Source: Gammaproteobacteria bacterium
Lineage (GTDB): Bacteria; Pseudomonadota; Gammaproteobacteria; Chromatiales; Chromatiaceae
Direction: 5' to 3'
NCBI GenBank assembly: GCA_003696905.1
Contig: RFHJ01000088.1
Span: 1 to 50,020, forward strand
Length of the DNA: 50,020 nt
The first letter of the stretch is position 1; each line of letters opens with the position of its first letter. Shown here in pieces: positions 29,049-40,257 of this stretch. The translations under genes were made by a program, and so were the position numbers. A model generated the notes under the pieces. It had not been told where the DNA came from, ran no database searches, and was given only the letters and a program-made list of their open reading frames with translations.

Positions 29049-30494
29049 TCAGCTGCGCCAGAACTCGGGGGTGAGCAGCACGATGATGGTGAATACCTCG
29101 AGCCGGCCGAGCAGCATGGCGAAGCTCGCCACCAGCTTGCCGGCGTCGGATACCCCGGCGAAACTGCTGGACACCGCGCCGAGGCCTGGCCCCAGGTTGT
29201 TCATGGAGGTGGCGATGGCCGAAAAGGCCGACACCTGATCCAGTCCCGCGGCCATCATCAGCAGCATCAGAATGACGAAACTCACCACATAGGCGGCCAT
29301 GAAGCCCCAGACCCCCTGCACCGTTTGCGGGGAAACCACCTGATCGCCAATGCGGATCGGCAGCTTGGCGCGAGGGTGGATCAGGCGGCGCACCTCTCGC
29401 CATCCCTGTTCGGTGAGCAGGATCACCCGCATCACCTTCATGCCTCCCGCCGTGGAGCCGCCGCAGCCGCCGATGAAGCTGATGAAGATCAGCAATACCG
29501 GCACGAAGCTGGGCCAGAGCGAGAAGTCGACGGTGCCGAAGCCGGTACTGGTAATCACCGAGACCACCTCGAACAGGCTGTTGCGCAGGGCATCCAGGTA
29601 GCCGGGGTACTCGCCGCTGAACCAGAGAAAGCCCGCGATCACCAGGACCGCGGCGACGATGAGCAGGAGGAAGACCCGGACTTCCACGTTGTGGAGATAT
29701 TCGCGCAGGCTGCGATGGCGCCATGCCAGGAAATGGACGCTGAAGTTGATCGCCCCCATGATCATGAAGATCACCGCGATCATCTCGATCAGGGCGCTGT
29801 CGAAGTAGCCGATGCTGGCATCGTGGGTGGAGAAGCCGCCGGTGGAAAGGGTCGAGAAGGCGTGGGTGATGGCGTCGAAGAGGTCCATCCCTGCAAGCCA
29901 GTAGGCGAGGGCGTTGATCAGGGTCATGCCGACATAGAAGGCCCAGAGATAGCGGGCGGTCTGACTCAGTCGCGGGGTGAGCTTCTCCTCCTTGAGGGGG
30001 CCTGGGGCCTCCGCCTTGTACAGCTGCATGCCGCCGATACCCAGCATCGGCATGACCGCGACGGCCAGCACGATCAGGCCCATGCCACCCAGCCACTGGA
30101 GCAGCTGGCGATAGAACAGAAAGGACTTGGGCAGCTCATCGAGCCCGCTGATCACCGTGGCGCCGGTGGTGGTGAAGGCGGAGACCGCCTCGAACAGGGC
30201 ATCCACCGGCTCGAGGTGGGCGCTCAGCATGAAGGGCAGCGAGGCGATGCTGCTCAGGCCGAACCAGAACAGGGCGACGATGAGGAAGCCGTCTCGGCTG
30301 TGGAGATCGTTGCCGGCGCGATAGCCGAGGGCAAGGAACACCAGCCCGAAGGCGGCGGTGGCGCCCATGGCCTCGAGAAAATGGCCGATCTCGTCCTCTC
30401 CGTAGAGCGCGGCCACCAGCAGCGGCAGGAGCAGGATCAGACTGAAGCCGAGGGCGAAGAAACCGATGATCCGGGCGATGGTGCGAAGATGCAT
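29049..30494 (-). CDS. trkH: Second TrkH family potassium transporter
   Basis: The 481-residue protein is a paralogue of the preceding TrkH (start MHLRTIARIIGFFALGFSL versus MHFRSVQRILGILLMLFSV), with filter segments SAFTTTGATV, STLSTGGFSTHD, VITSTGFGTV and SMNNLGPGLGA. It lies tail to tail with the first copy; TGA and TCA meet to make TGATCA at 29046-29051. It presumably shares TrkA. It is 24 bp downstream of the glutamate-dehydrogenase-family gene, which is on the same strand. Confidence 0.94.
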   Translation of the reverse strand: MHLRTIARIIGFFALGFSLILLLPLLVAALYGEDEIGHFLEAMGATAAFGLVFLALGYRAGNDLHSRDGFLIVALFWFGLSSIASLPFMLSAHLEPVDALFEAVSAFTTTGATVISGLDELPKSFLFYRQLLQWLGGMGLIVLAVAVMPMLGIGGMQLYKAEAPGPLKEEKLTPRLSQTARYLWAFYVGMTLINALAYWLAGMDLFDAITHAFSTLSTGGFSTHDASIGYFDSALIEMIAVIFMIMGAINFSVHFLAWRHRSLREYLHNVEVRVFLLLIVAAVLVIAGFLWFSGEYPGYLDALRNSLFEVVSVITSTGFGTVDFSLWPSFVPVLLIFISFIGGCGGSTAGGMKVMRVILLTEQGWREVRRLIHPRAKLPIRIGDQVVSPQTVQGVWGFMAAYVVSFVILMLLMMAAGLDQVSAFSAIATSMNNLGPGLGAVSSSFAGVSDAGKLVASFAMLLGRLEVFTIIVLLTPEFWRS

Positions 30495-30518
30495 GGCGGT
30501 ATCAATCCTTGTGCCCGG

Positions 30519-31811
30519 TCAGGGCCAGATGCCGCGTTCGAGGACCGCGCAGCTCACGCGTTCCATGGCCAGAGCCAGGGCAGCGGTGCGCAGCAGGGCT
30601 GCGTGGGCATCGTCGGGGTGATCGTTCTGCAGCGCCTCGCTGTGTCGGAGCACCTGCCCCACGGCGCGGGACATGCGTTCGCGCAGCTTGTGCAATACCT
30701 CGTCCTCTGTCCATTGCTCATTCTGGATGTTCTGCACCCATTCGAAGTAGCTCACACAGACCCCGCCGGCGTTGGCCAGGATGTCGGGCAGCACGGTGAT
30801 GCCGTGCTGGTGCAGGATCAGGTCCGCCTGGGGTGTGACCGGATCGTTGGCCGCCTCCACCACCAGCCGGGCTCGCACATCGGGGGCATTGTCGGCATGC
30901 ACCTGGCTTGCCGTGGCGGCGGGGATCAGGATATCGCAATCCGCAGTGATCAGTTCCGCGTTACTGATATTGGTGGTGCCCGGCATGCCGCAGAGCCTGC
31001 CGTTGCGTTGTTTGAATGCCATGGCCTGCGCCGGATCGATCCCTTCGGGCGCATGAATGGCGCCCTGCGAGTCGCCCAGTGCCACGATGACGGCACCACG
31101 CTCGACCAGGGCCTTGGCCGCCGCGCTGCCCACGTTGCCGAAGCCCTGGATCGCCACCCGGAGCCCCTGCAGGCTACGGTGCCCATTCACTCCGCGTATC
31201 CCGAGATAGTGCTCGGTGGCGAACACCACTCCCCTGCCGGTGGCGTCCTGGCGCCCGAGTGAGCCGCCCTGGTCGACGGGCTTGCCGGTCACCACCGGTC
31301 GATTGTTGCGGCCCGGATGCATGGCATCGTAGGTATCGTAGATCCAGGCCATGGTCTGGGCATTGGTGTACATGTCCGGTGCCGGTATGTCGGTGTGCGG
31401 CCCGATGTTGTCTCCCAGCTCGGCGATGAAACGCCGGGTGATGCGGCGCAGTTCCCCCTCCGAGAGCTGTTTGGTGTCGCACACCACCCCGCCCTTGGCC
31501 CCGCCGAAGGGCACCCCGATCAGTGCGCACTTCCAGGTCATCAGGGCGGCCAGGGAAGAGACCTCCTCCAGGGTCAGGTCGGGGTGGTAGCGAATGCCCC
31601 CCTTGCCCGGCCCGAGGACATTGTTGTGCAGGACCCGGTAGCCGAAGAAGCTGCGCACCGAGCCATCGTCCATCTCCACCGGGAAGCAGACCGTAATGGC
31701 CCGGCGGGGGTTGGCCAGGTGCGCCAGTAGGCCCTTCTTGAAATCGGTGACATAGCGGCTGGCATCGAGGACGCGCAGCAGGCCCTGCTTGTGGGGTGAA
31801 GGGGTGGTCAT
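30519..31811 (-). CDS. Glu/Leu/Phe/Val dehydrogenase (glutamate dehydrogenase family)
   Basis: The 430-residue protein has the glutamate dehydrogenase fold: N-terminal substrate domain with LGPGKGGIRYHPD and the catalytic lysine region FGGAKGGVV, a TDIPAPDM segment, and a NAD(P)-binding domain with QGFGNVGSAAAKAL. The length and the first-residue pattern (QGLLRVLDASRYVTDFKKGLLAHLANPRR) match NAD-type hexameric glutamate dehydrogenases, but substrate and cofactor cannot be fixed here. The start was set at the ATG 31811; 40 bp separate it from the divergent polA start. Confidence 0.9.
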   Translation of the reverse strand: MTTPSPHKQGLLRVLDASRYVTDFKKGLLAHLANPRRAITVCFPVEMDDGSVRSFFGYRVLHNNVLGPGKGGIRYHPDLTLEEVSSLAALMTWKCALIGVPFGGAKGGVVCDTKQLSEGELRRITRRFIAELGDNIGPHTDIPAPDMYTNAQTMAWIYDTYDAMHPGRNNRPVVTGKPVDQGGSLGRQDATGRGVVFATEHYLGIRGVNGHRSLQGLRVAIQGFGNVGSAAAKALVERGAVIVALGDSQGAIHAPEGIDPAQAMAFKQRNGRLCGMPGTTNISNAELITADCDILIPAATASQVHADNAPDVRARLVVEAANDPVTPQADLILHQHGITVLPDILANAGGVCVSYFEWVQNIQNEQWTEDEVLHKLRERMSRAVGQVLRHSEALQNDHPDDAHAALLRTAALALAMERVSCAVLERGIWP

Positions 31812-31851
31812 GGAGCGCTCCCGGTTTGGCCGCCAATGGTATCCTGCGCCC

Positions 31852-34566
31852 ATGAACAAGCAACCCCCGCTGATCCTGGTCGATGGTTCCTCCTACCTTT
31901 TTCGGGCCTTCCATGCCCTGCCGCCACTGACCAACTCGCGCGGTGAGCCCACCGGGGCCATTGTGGGAGTGGTGAACATGCTGCGCAAGCTGATCAACGA
32001 TTACCACCCGACCCATATCGCGGTGGTGTTCGATGCCCCCGGCAAGACCTTCCGTGACGAGATGTACGCGGACTACAAGGCGAACCGGCCGCCGATGCCG
32101 GAGGAGCTCGGTGCCCAGATCGAGCGCCTGCACCAGATCGTCGAGGCCATGGGCCTGCCGCTGCTGGTGATCGAGGGGGTCGAGGCGGACGACGTGATCG
32201 GTACCCTCGCCCGTCAGGCGGAGGAACGCGGCATGGACGTCCTGATCTCCACCGGCGACAAGGACATGGCGCAGCTGGTGGACGACCATGTCACCCTGGT
32301 CGACACCATGACCGACACCACCCTCGATGCGGCCGGCGTCGAGGCCAAGTTCGGTGTCTCGCCCGGGCAGATCGTGGATTATCTCGCCCTGGTGGGCGAC
32401 AGCTCGGACAACATCCCCGGGGTTCCCAAGGTAGGACCGAAGACGGCGGCCAAATGGCTGGCCCAGTACGGTGATCTCGATCGGCTGGTGGCGCATGCGG
32501 ACGAGATCAAGGGCAAGGTGGGCGAGAACCTGCGCAGCAACCTCGATCAGCTGGCGTTGTCCCGCCAACTGGCCACCATCCGGCGCGATGTCTTACTGCC
32601 CGTGGGGCCGCAGGATCTGACGCCCAGTCCGCCGGACGTGGCGCGGCTGCGTCAGCTCTATGAGGAGATCGAGGCAAGGCGTCTGCTGGCGGCGCTCGAG
32701 GAAGAGGTCGCTGGTGACGACCCGCCGGGTCAGACGCTGCGCGCGGTCGATCATCCCGGCTACGAGGTGATCACGGACGAAGCAGCCTTCGAGGCCTGGC
32801 TGGCACGCCTGGAGGCCGCCGAGCTGTTCGCCTTCGATACCGAGACGACCAGCCTGGACTATGTCGAGGCAGAGGTGGTGGGGGTTTCGTTTGCCGTCGA
32901 ACCGGATGCTGCGGCCTATGTGCCGCTGGCCCATCGTTATCCCGGCGCGCCGGCACAGCTGTCCCGGGACTGGGTGCTGGAGCGCCTTCGCCCCCTGCTG
33001 GAGAGCGAACGGCCGCGGGTGATCGGGCAGCACATCAAGTACGACCGCAATGTGCTGCTCAATCATGGCATCACCCTGGATGCGATGGCCTTCGATACCA
33101 TGCTCGAGTCCTATGTCCTGGATTCCAGCGCCGGACGGCACGACATGGACTCCCTGGCCGAACGTTATCTGGGGCATCGAACGACCCATTACCAGGAGAT
33201 CGCGGGGAAGGGGGCGAAGCAGCTTCGCTTCGACCAGATCCCGCTGGAGCAGGCAGGCCCCTATGCGGCCGAGGACGCCGACATCACCCTGCGCCTGCAT
33301 CGACTGTTGTGGCCACGATTGCAGGAGGTGCCGCGACTGGCCGGCGTGTTGCGCGATATCGAGATGCCGTTGATCCCGGTGCTGTCGCGCATGGAGTGCA
33401 TCGGGGTGAGCATCGATCGTGACATGCTGGCCCGCCAGAGCGGGGAGCTCGCCGAGCGGCTGCACCAGCTGGAGCAGCGGGCCTACGAGGTGGCGGGTCA
33501 CCGCTTCAACATGGGATCGCCCAAGCAGATCGGGCAGATCCTGTTCGAGGAACTGGGCCTGCCGGTGATCAGCAAGACCCCCAAGGGGGCCCCATCCACC
33601 AGCGAGAGCGTGCTTCAGGAGCTGGCCGATCAGGGCTATGAACTGCCGCGCATCATTCTCGAACACCGAGGGCTGGCGAAACTCAAGTCCACCTATACCG
33701 ACAAGCTGCCCGAGATGATCAACCCCCGCACGGGCCGGGTACATACCAGTTATCACCAGGCGGTGGCCGCCACGGGACGGCTCAGTTCCTCGGACCCCAA
33801 TCTGCAGAACATCCCGGTACGCACCGAGGAGGGACGCCGCATCCGGCAGGCCTTCGTGCCTCGGGCCGGCTGGAAGATGGTCGCTGCGGACTATTCCCAG
33901 ATCGAGCTGCGTATCATGGCGCATCTGTCCGGGGACGAGGGCCTGTTGCGGGCCTTCGCGGAGGGACGCGATATCCATCGGGCCACCGCGGCCGAGGTCT
34001 TCGGCTCGGGCGATCCCGAGGCGGTCACCGCCGAGCAGCGCCGCTCGGCGAAGGCGATCAACTTCGGCCTCATCTACGGCATGTCAGCCTTCGGCCTGGC
34101 GCGCCAGCTGGGCATCGAGCGGGGCGAGGCCCAGGCCTATATCGATCGCTATTTCCAGCGCTACCCCGGGGTCAAGGCCTTCATGGAGCGCACCCGTGAA
34201 CAGGCCCGCGAACAGGGCTATGTGGAGACCCTGTTCGGACGCCGCCTGTATCTGCCGGAGATCAAGTCACGCAACGGGGCCCGTCGTGCTGCCGCCGAGC
34301 GGACTGCGATCAATGCGCCGATGCAGGGGACCGCAGCGGACATCATCAAACGGGCCATGATCGCGGTGGACGACTGGCTTCAGCGCAGCGGCGTGGCGGC
34401 GCACCTGCTGATGCAGGTGCACGACGAACTGGTCTTCGAGGTGGAACCGTCGGCGCTCGAAGAGGCCGTCGAGGAGATACGTCGCCACATGGCCTCGGCC
34501 GCCGAACTCGAGGTGCCCCTGGTAGTGGATGTGGGTATTGGCGACAACTGGGACCAGGCGCACTGA
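31852..34566 (+). CDS. polA: DNA polymerase I
   Basis: PolA fills gaps and removes RNA primers. The 904-residue protein has an N-terminal 5'-3' exonuclease (about 1-290; GVEADDVIGTLA, STGDKDMAQLV), a 3'-5' exonuclease (FAFDTETTSLDY with DTE intact, and YAAEDADITL) and a C-terminal polymerase with VAADYSQIELRIMAHLSGDEG (motif A), RRSAKAINFGLIYGMSAFGLA (motif B) and LLMQVHDELVFEV (motif C). All three activities therefore look intact. The start at 31852 is set by the family N terminus; an open stretch of 21 codons upstream was rejected. Confidence 0.98.
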   Translation: MNKQPPLILVDGSSYLFRAFHALPPLTNSRGEPTGAIVGVVNMLRKLINDYHPTHIAVVFDAPGKTFRDEMYADYKANRPPMPEELGAQIERLHQIVEAMGLPLLVIEGVEADDVIGTLARQAEERGMDVLISTGDKDMAQLVDDHVTLVDTMTDTTLDAAGVEAKFGVSPGQIVDYLALVGDSSDNIPGVPKVGPKTAAKWLAQYGDLDRLVAHADEIKGKVGENLRSNLDQLALSRQLATIRRDVLLPVGPQDLTPSPPDVARLRQLYEEIEARRLLAALEEEVAGDDPPGQTLRAVDHPGYEVITDEAAFEAWLARLEAAELFAFDTETTSLDYVEAEVVGVSFAVEPDAAAYVPLAHRYPGAPAQLSRDWVLERLRPLLESERPRVIGQHIKYDRNVLLNHGITLDAMAFDTMLESYVLDSSAGRHDMDSLAERYLGHRTTHYQEIAGKGAKQLRFDQIPLEQAGPYAAEDADITLRLHRLLWPRLQEVPRLAGVLRDIEMPLIPVLSRMECIGVSIDRDMLARQSGELAERLHQLEQRAYEVAGHRFNMGSPKQIGQILFEELGLPVISKTPKGAPSTSESVLQELADQGYELPRIILEHRGLAKLKSTYTDKLPEMINPRTGRVHTSYHQAVAATGRLSSSDPNLQNIPVRTEEGRRIRQAFVPRAGWKMVAADYSQIELRIMAHLSGDEGLLRAFAEGRDIHRATAAEVFGSGDPEAVTAEQRRSAKAINFGLIYGMSAFGLARQLGIERGEAQAYIDRYFQRYPGVKAFMERTREQAREQGYVETLFGRRLYLPEIKSRNGARRAAAERTAINAPMQGTAADIIKRAMIAVDDWLQRSGVAAHLLMQVHDELVFEVEPSALEEAVEEIRRHMASAAELEVPLVVDVGIGDNWDQAH

Positions 34567-34676
34567 TCGGGTCCATAGCGGCGGCCATCATCTGCCTTTG
34601 AGGTCTACAGGGGTGGGCCCGAGATGAGAAAAATGTGGACTGGTTCGCAATTTCGGCGACCCGTGCCATCTAGACT

Positions 34677-34836
34677 TTGAGGCAACGAATCTCTTTCGAG
34701 ATATTCGTTGGTTACGCCGATCATGGATGATCGGTTATGTTTCCGGCTCGCAAGGCCCGCCGGGCTCCATCCCTGACTTCCCAGCCGGAAGCACGCTGGC
34801 CCCGCAAGACTCCCCCAGGTCTGCGGGGTCTTTTTT
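34677..34836 (+). ncRNA. Candidate structured small RNA between polA and engB
   Basis: The 363-bp gap between polA and engB holds no coding sequence but shows four successive complementary blocks. They are CAACGAAT/ATTCGTTG (34683-34690 with 34703-34710, with an inner CTC/GAG), CCGATCA/TGATCGG (34717-34723 with 34728-34734), TTCCGGCT/AGCCGGAA (34741-34748 with 34783-34790), and a terminator ending in TTTTTT (34800-34836). TAGACT at 34671-34676 could be a -10 box; the -35 box is weak. Spot 42 in enterics and ErsA in pseudomonads lie in this same gap, so a small regulatory RNA is likely by position. The primary sequence does not look like Spot 42. Confidence 0.6.
34800..34836 (+). terminator. 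Rho-independent terminator
   Basis: CCCCGC plus AGAC (34800-34810) pairs with GTCT plus GCGGGG (34819-34828), with a one-base bulge, followed by TC and six T. It ends the candidate RNA and, failing that, polA transcription. Confidence 0.85.
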
Positions 34837-34929
34837 GCCCGCAACTCGGGAATGGAATTCCTTTTTCGTGGCATTTCGTTGCCTGCCGACAGACCTGACG
34901 GGCTGCTAGCAGCGAGATGTCAGCATGTT

Positions 34930-35556
34930 TCAGCGACGGGGCGAAATACTTGGGCCAAGCCACTGATCCAGCTGCGCATGTGCCTCATCGATCCCCCATC
35001 GTCTGGTGGCGGAAAAGATCTGGGCGGTGAAATCGGTACTGAAGGCCCGCAGCGCCTCTTGGACCCCTGCCAGGGCCGCCTCCGACTGCTGGCGATTGAG
35101 CTTGTCCGCCTTGGTCAACAGTACATGCACCGGCAGGGGGATTTGATTCGCCCACGCCAGCATCTGTTGGTCGTAGGGTTTCAGTGGATGGCGGGCATCC
35201 ATGACCAGGACTAGCCCGCGCAGACAGCGACGCCGTTCCAGGTACTCGGCGAGGGTGCCCTGCCAGTCTCGTTTCACCCTCTCGGCGACCTTCGCGTAGC
35301 CGTAGCCCGGCAGGTCCACAAGGCGCCGCCCGGGCTCGATCTCGAAGAAGTTGAGTAGCTGGGTGCGGCCCGGCGTGCGACTGGTCCGGGCAAGCCCCTG
35401 TTGGTCGCACAGGGCATTGATTGCGCTGGATTTGCCCGCATTGGAGCGGCCCGCAAAGGCGATCTCGCGCCCTTCGTCCGGCGGGGCCTGGGAAAGGCGG
35501 GCGGCACTGGTGAGGAACCGCGCTTGACGATAGCGCGGGTTCACTCGCGGTTCCAT
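34930..35556 (-). CDS. engB: Ribosome biogenesis GTP-binding protein YsxC/EngB
   Basis: EngB is an essential GTPase of large-subunit assembly. The 208-residue protein has G1 as [12 protein letters not shown]3 as [10 protein letters not shown] and G4 as LTKADKL, with switch sequence [14 protein letters not shown]. The start at 35556 was chosen because the family begins shortly before [11 protein letters not shown]; the extended open frame upstream lies in moaC. It overlaps the moaC 3' end by 16 bp. The convergent polA-engB layout is widely conserved. Confidence 0.95.
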   Translation of the reverse strand: MEPRVNPRYRQARFLTSAARLSQAPPDEGREIAFAGRSNAGKSSAINALCDQQGLARTSRTPGRTQLLNFFEIEPGRRLVDLPGYGYAKVAERVKRDWQGTLAEYLERRRCLRGLVLVMDARHPLKPYDQQMLAWANQIPLPVHVLLTKADKLNRQQSEAALAGVQEALRAFSTDFTAQIFSATRRWGIDEAHAQLDQWLGPSISPRR

Positions 35557-36020
35557 TCTCCGGACTTGCCGCCGGATTTGTGCTCCAGCCGGATCTGATC
35601 CATCTGCATGCCGCGGTCGACCGCCTTGCACATGTCATAGATGGTCAAGAGGGCGTTCTGCACCGCGCACAGTGCCTCCATCTCGACCCCCGTCTGGCCG
35701 CGGGTCTCGGCACGAGCCTGTGCTTTTACCCTCGAATTTTCCAGGTCGGTTTCGAAGTCGATGGCCACGTGGGTCAGGGGCAGAGGGTGGCACAAGGGAA
35801 CCAGCTCCGCCGTCTTCTTGGCCGCCATGATGCCGGCGATGCGGGCGATGCCGAGCACGTCACCCTTCTTGTGACCGCCCTCGACGATCAGCCTGAGGGT
35901 GTCCGGCTGCATGCGGATGACCCCGGAGGCGATGGCGACCCGGTGGGTTTCGGATTTGCCGCCGACGTCCACCATGTGGGCCTGGCCTCGGGCGTCGAAA
36001 TGGGTCAGTTCGTCGTTCAT
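35541..36020 (-). CDS. moaC: Cyclic pyranopterin monophosphate synthase
   Basis: MoaC, with MoaA, makes cyclic pyranopterin monophosphate, the first molybdenum cofactor intermediate. The 159-residue protein has [13 protein letters not shown] near the start, the [20 protein letters not shown] segment and CHPLPLTHV, then [23 protein letters not shown] near the end. moaA is not in the window. The ATG overlaps the stop of the upstream phosphodiesterase gene by 4 bp and its end overlaps engB by 16 bp. Confidence 0.96.
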   Translation of the reverse strand: MNDELTHFDARGQAHMVDVGGKSETHRVAIASGVIRMQPDTLRLIVEGGHKKGDVLGIARIAGIMAAKKTAELVPLCHPLPLTHVAIDFETDLENSRVKAQARAETRGQTGVEMEALCAVQNALLTIYDMCKAVDRGMQMDQIRLEHKSGGKSGEWNRE

Positions 36021-36568
36021 AGGGTAGCGGTGCTCCGGTCCTGGAACTCGATGTTCTTGGCCACCTCGCGGACCTCGAATGCCATGCAGTCGAGATCTCC
36101 CAATACCCAGGTGGCGGGTGCCGTCCCCACGCCGCCTACGGTACCCGGATTGACCAGCCAGGTGACGCCCCCCTTGCAGTTGGCGACCTCGGCGATCTCC
36201 ACCTTGTGGCTGTGACCACAGCACACCAGGTCCCAATCACCGGTGGCCGCCATGGCATGGGCATAATGGGGGTAGTGGACGATGAAGATGCTGCGTCCGC
36301 CCAGTTCGATTCCCGCATCCATGCCGTGATAGCGCACAATACTGCCAGGTCGGTGCGCCAACCGGGTCAGTGCATGCAGGTCGCCGGTGTTGTTGCCATG
36401 GATCACGTGCACCGGCAGGGCGTGCTTCTCGAGACAGCGCAGGGTGCTGGGCGCAACCAGATCACCGGCATGCAGCACCGCCTCGGCGCCGGCGGCCTTG
36501 GCATCCGCCACGGCGGCGTCCAGCAGGGGAATGTGATCATGGCTGTCCGAGAGTATGCAGAGCTTCAT
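36017..36568 (-). CDS. YfcE/MJ0936 family metallophosphoesterase
   Basis: The 183-residue protein has the metal-binding motifs of small phosphodiesterases: LSDSHDH (residues 7-13), HAGDLV, HGNN, and a late GHSHK segment. The substrate is unknown; related enzymes act on cyclic nucleotides or phosphodiesters. It is coupled to moaC by a 4-bp overlap and lies 12 bp after ppa. Confidence 0.88.
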   Translation of the reverse strand: MKLCILSDSHDHIPLLDAAVADAKAAGAEAVLHAGDLVAPSTLRCLEKHALPVHVIHGNNTGDLHALTRLAHRPGSIVRYHGMDAGIELGGRSIFIVHYPHYAHAMAATGDWDLVCCGHSHKVEIAEVANCKGGVTWLVNPGTVGGVGTAPATWVLGDLDCMAFEVREVAKNIEFQDRSTATL

Positions 36569-36580
36569 GTCGACATCCGA

Positions 36581-37126
36581 TCAGAAGCGCGGTTTTTCCG
36601 GTGCCTGGCGGTATAGTTCGACACTATCGAGGATCTCCTTCTTCGCCTCGTCGAGGCCGTACCAGCCATCCACCCGGACCCACTTGCCCTCGTCCAGGTC
36701 TTTGTAGTGCTCGAAGAAGTGGGAGATGCGGTTGAGTATCTCACCGCTCAGATCGCGGAAACTCTCTACACCGCGATACGTCTTGCACAGCTTGTCTATG
36801 GGCACGGCCAGGATCTTGGCATCGTCGCCGGACTCATCCTTCATCTTGAGCACGCCAACCGGCCGGCAGCGGATCACCGACCCGGAGATCAAGGGATGAG
36901 GGGTCAGGACCAGCACGTCCGCGGGATCGCCATCCGAGGAGAGGGTGTGCGGAATGTAGCCGTAGTTGCAGGGATAGTACATGGCGGTCGACATGAAGCG
37001 GTCGACGAACATGGCGCCGGTGTCCTTGTCCAGTTCGTACTTCACCGGATCCGAGTGGGCCGGAATCTCGATGATGACGTTGATCTCGTTGGGCACATCG
37101 CCGCAGCTCACGCGGTCTAGGTTCAT
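36581..37126 (-). CDS. ppa: Inorganic pyrophosphatase, soluble family I
   Basis: This enzyme hydrolyses PPi to drive biosynthesis. The 181-residue protein contains the family I signature [14 protein letters not shown] with the metal-binding aspartates, the substrate-binding [12 protein letters not shown] segment and KYELDKDTG. It lies 138 bp downstream of a membrane pyrophosphatase on the same strand with a terminator between, so it probably has its own promoter. Confidence 0.97.
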   Translation of the reverse strand: MNLDRVSCGDVPNEINVIIEIPAHSDPVKYELDKDTGAMFVDRFMSTAMYYPCNYGYIPHTLSSDGDPADVLVLTPHPLISGSVIRCRPVGVLKMKDESGDDAKILAVPIDKLCKTYRGVESFRDLSGEILNRISHFFEHYKDLDEGKWVRVDGWYGLDEAKKEILDSVELYRQAPEKPRF

Positions 37127-37185
37127 AATGGGCTCTCCAGGATGATGACTGAGCGGAAAGCGGCAAGTATAGCGTCTCGCAGCAG

Positions 37186-37209
37186 AGAAAGCCCCGCACG
37201 AGGCGGGGC
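37186..37209 (-). terminator. Terminator after hppA
   Basis: GCCCCGC and GCGGGGC (37191-37197, 37203-37209) form a stem with loop ACGAG, followed on the minus strand by TTTCTCTG. It lies about 55 bp beyond the hppA stop and before ppa. Confidence 0.65.
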
Positions 37210-37264
37210 ATGACCTGGATTGGTGGGGGTGTTCGCGAAGATATCCGCGGACCAGGGGCCTATC

Positions 37265-39286
<2,022 letters not shown>

Positions 39287-39435
39287 CGGGTTCTGCCCTC
39301 CTGCTTGACTGCAGGCCGGTCTGGATCGCCCGCGGATGAGGCTGCCGGCCCGTCAGGCGACCATTATTTAGGAATAACCCTGAAGATAGTGAGAAAAGTT
39401 TCCGATGCTGGCATCAGCGGGATTGAATGCCCGCC

Positions 39436-39639
39436 TCAGAGGCCAACCTTGGAATAGTCGGCCTGCGGGTCCAGTTCGAAGTGATTCTCGAGGTCGAATT
39501 CGCGAAACAGTTGGGCTACTGCGGCTGGTCCGTGCACCCGAGCCACCTCGCCCAGAATGAGGCGGACGGCGTTGCGGTTGTAGCCGCTGGTGAAGACCAT
39601 CTGTTGTTCGATCAATTCGCGCGCTCTCGATAATTGCAT
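39436..39639 (-). CDS. Small hypothetical protein, 67 residues
   Basis: The predicted protein (MQLSRARELIEQQMVFTSGY...) is helical, with no signal peptide or membrane segment. The open frame extends 20 codons upstream, but those overlap the GtrA-family gene; the ATG at 39639 lies 8 bp beyond that gene's stop. I do not recognise a family. The local codon pattern and the conserved-looking amphipathic helix VRLILGEVARVHGPAAVAQLFREFDL support a real gene. Confidence 0.6.
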   Translation of the reverse strand: MQLSRARELIEQQMVFTSGYNRNAVRLILGEVARVHGPAAVAQLFREFDLENHFELDPQADYSKVGL

Positions 39640-39647
39640 GGGGATGC

Positions 39648-40037
39648 TCAATTGTTGCGTGTGGCGAATGTCCAGTACCGGTTGATGGTGAAGTTCCACA
39701 CCAGCACCAGAGCGGTGGTGATCACCTGCGCTAGAAGATAGAACATTTCCAGCACCTCGGTGAAAAGGTACATGAGAGCGGTGTTCAAGGTCAGGCCCGA
39801 GGCGGAAACCAGAGCATAACGGGGGGCCGCCTCCTTGTGTCGCCGATCACTGGCGAACACCCAGTGGTACTTCATGAGGTAATTGAAGAAGGCGGCAACC
39901 GCGTAGCCGATGGCCGATGCCCAGGGTGGGGGCAGTCCCCCGAGTTCCTTGAGGAGTATCAGCAGGAGATACTGAATTCCGGTGGCAATGGCGCCGGTGC
40001 CGGCAAAGGCCGCGAACTGTTTGAGTAGTGCCAGCAT
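39648..40037 (-). CDS. GtrA family membrane protein
   Basis: The 129-residue protein has four predicted membrane segments and GtrA family landmarks: FAAFAGTGAIATGIQYLLLILL, AAFFNYLMKYHWVF and VLVWNFTINRYWTF. GtrA proteins are thought to help flip lipid-linked sugars for cell-surface glycosylation. No glycosyltransferase gene is adjacent. Confidence 0.9.
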   Translation of the reverse strand: MLALLKQFAAFAGTGAIATGIQYLLLILLKELGGLPPPWASAIGYAVAAFFNYLMKYHWVFASDRRHKEAAPRYALVSASGLTLNTALMYLFTEVLEMFYLLAQVITTALVLVWNFTINRYWTFATRNN

Positions 40038-40084
40038 GGGCGCAGTCTAACCCGAATGCCTTGGCCGCGAACCCGGTGCCGTTT

Positions 40085-40170
40085 TCGGGATCCGGGGTCG
40101 GAGTCGGTGCTCCCCCGACCCCCGGGTAGATTCCGGTCCCTCAGCTGCCGACTCCGACCCCTGGCATTGA
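40085..40170. repeat. REP-like palindromic element, copy 1
   Basis: GGGGTCGGAGTCGG (40094-40107) pairs perfectly with CCGACTCCGACCCC (40148-40161), followed by TGGCATTGA. The loop includes AGATTCCGG and CCTCAGCT, shared with copy 2. Confidence 0.85.
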
Positions 40171-40257
40171 TTCGGGATTCGGGGGTTGGAGTCGGTGCCT
40201 TCCCGGCCGTAGGGATAGATTCCGGCTCCTCAGCTACCGACTCCGACCCCTGGCATC
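40171..40257. repeat. REP-like palindromic element, copy 2
   Basis: GGGGTTGGAGTCGGT (40182-40196) pairs with ACCGACTCCGACCCC (40236-40250) with one G-T, followed by TGGCATCAA. It is directly adjacent to copy 1 in the same orientation, with the same loop blocks. Confidence 0.85.

Noticed and set aside
29325-31262. A 645-codon plus-strand frame across the second trkH and the dehydrogenase gene
   Set aside because: It is antisense to two well-supported genes, including membrane segments that give its Gln/His/Asp-rich composition.
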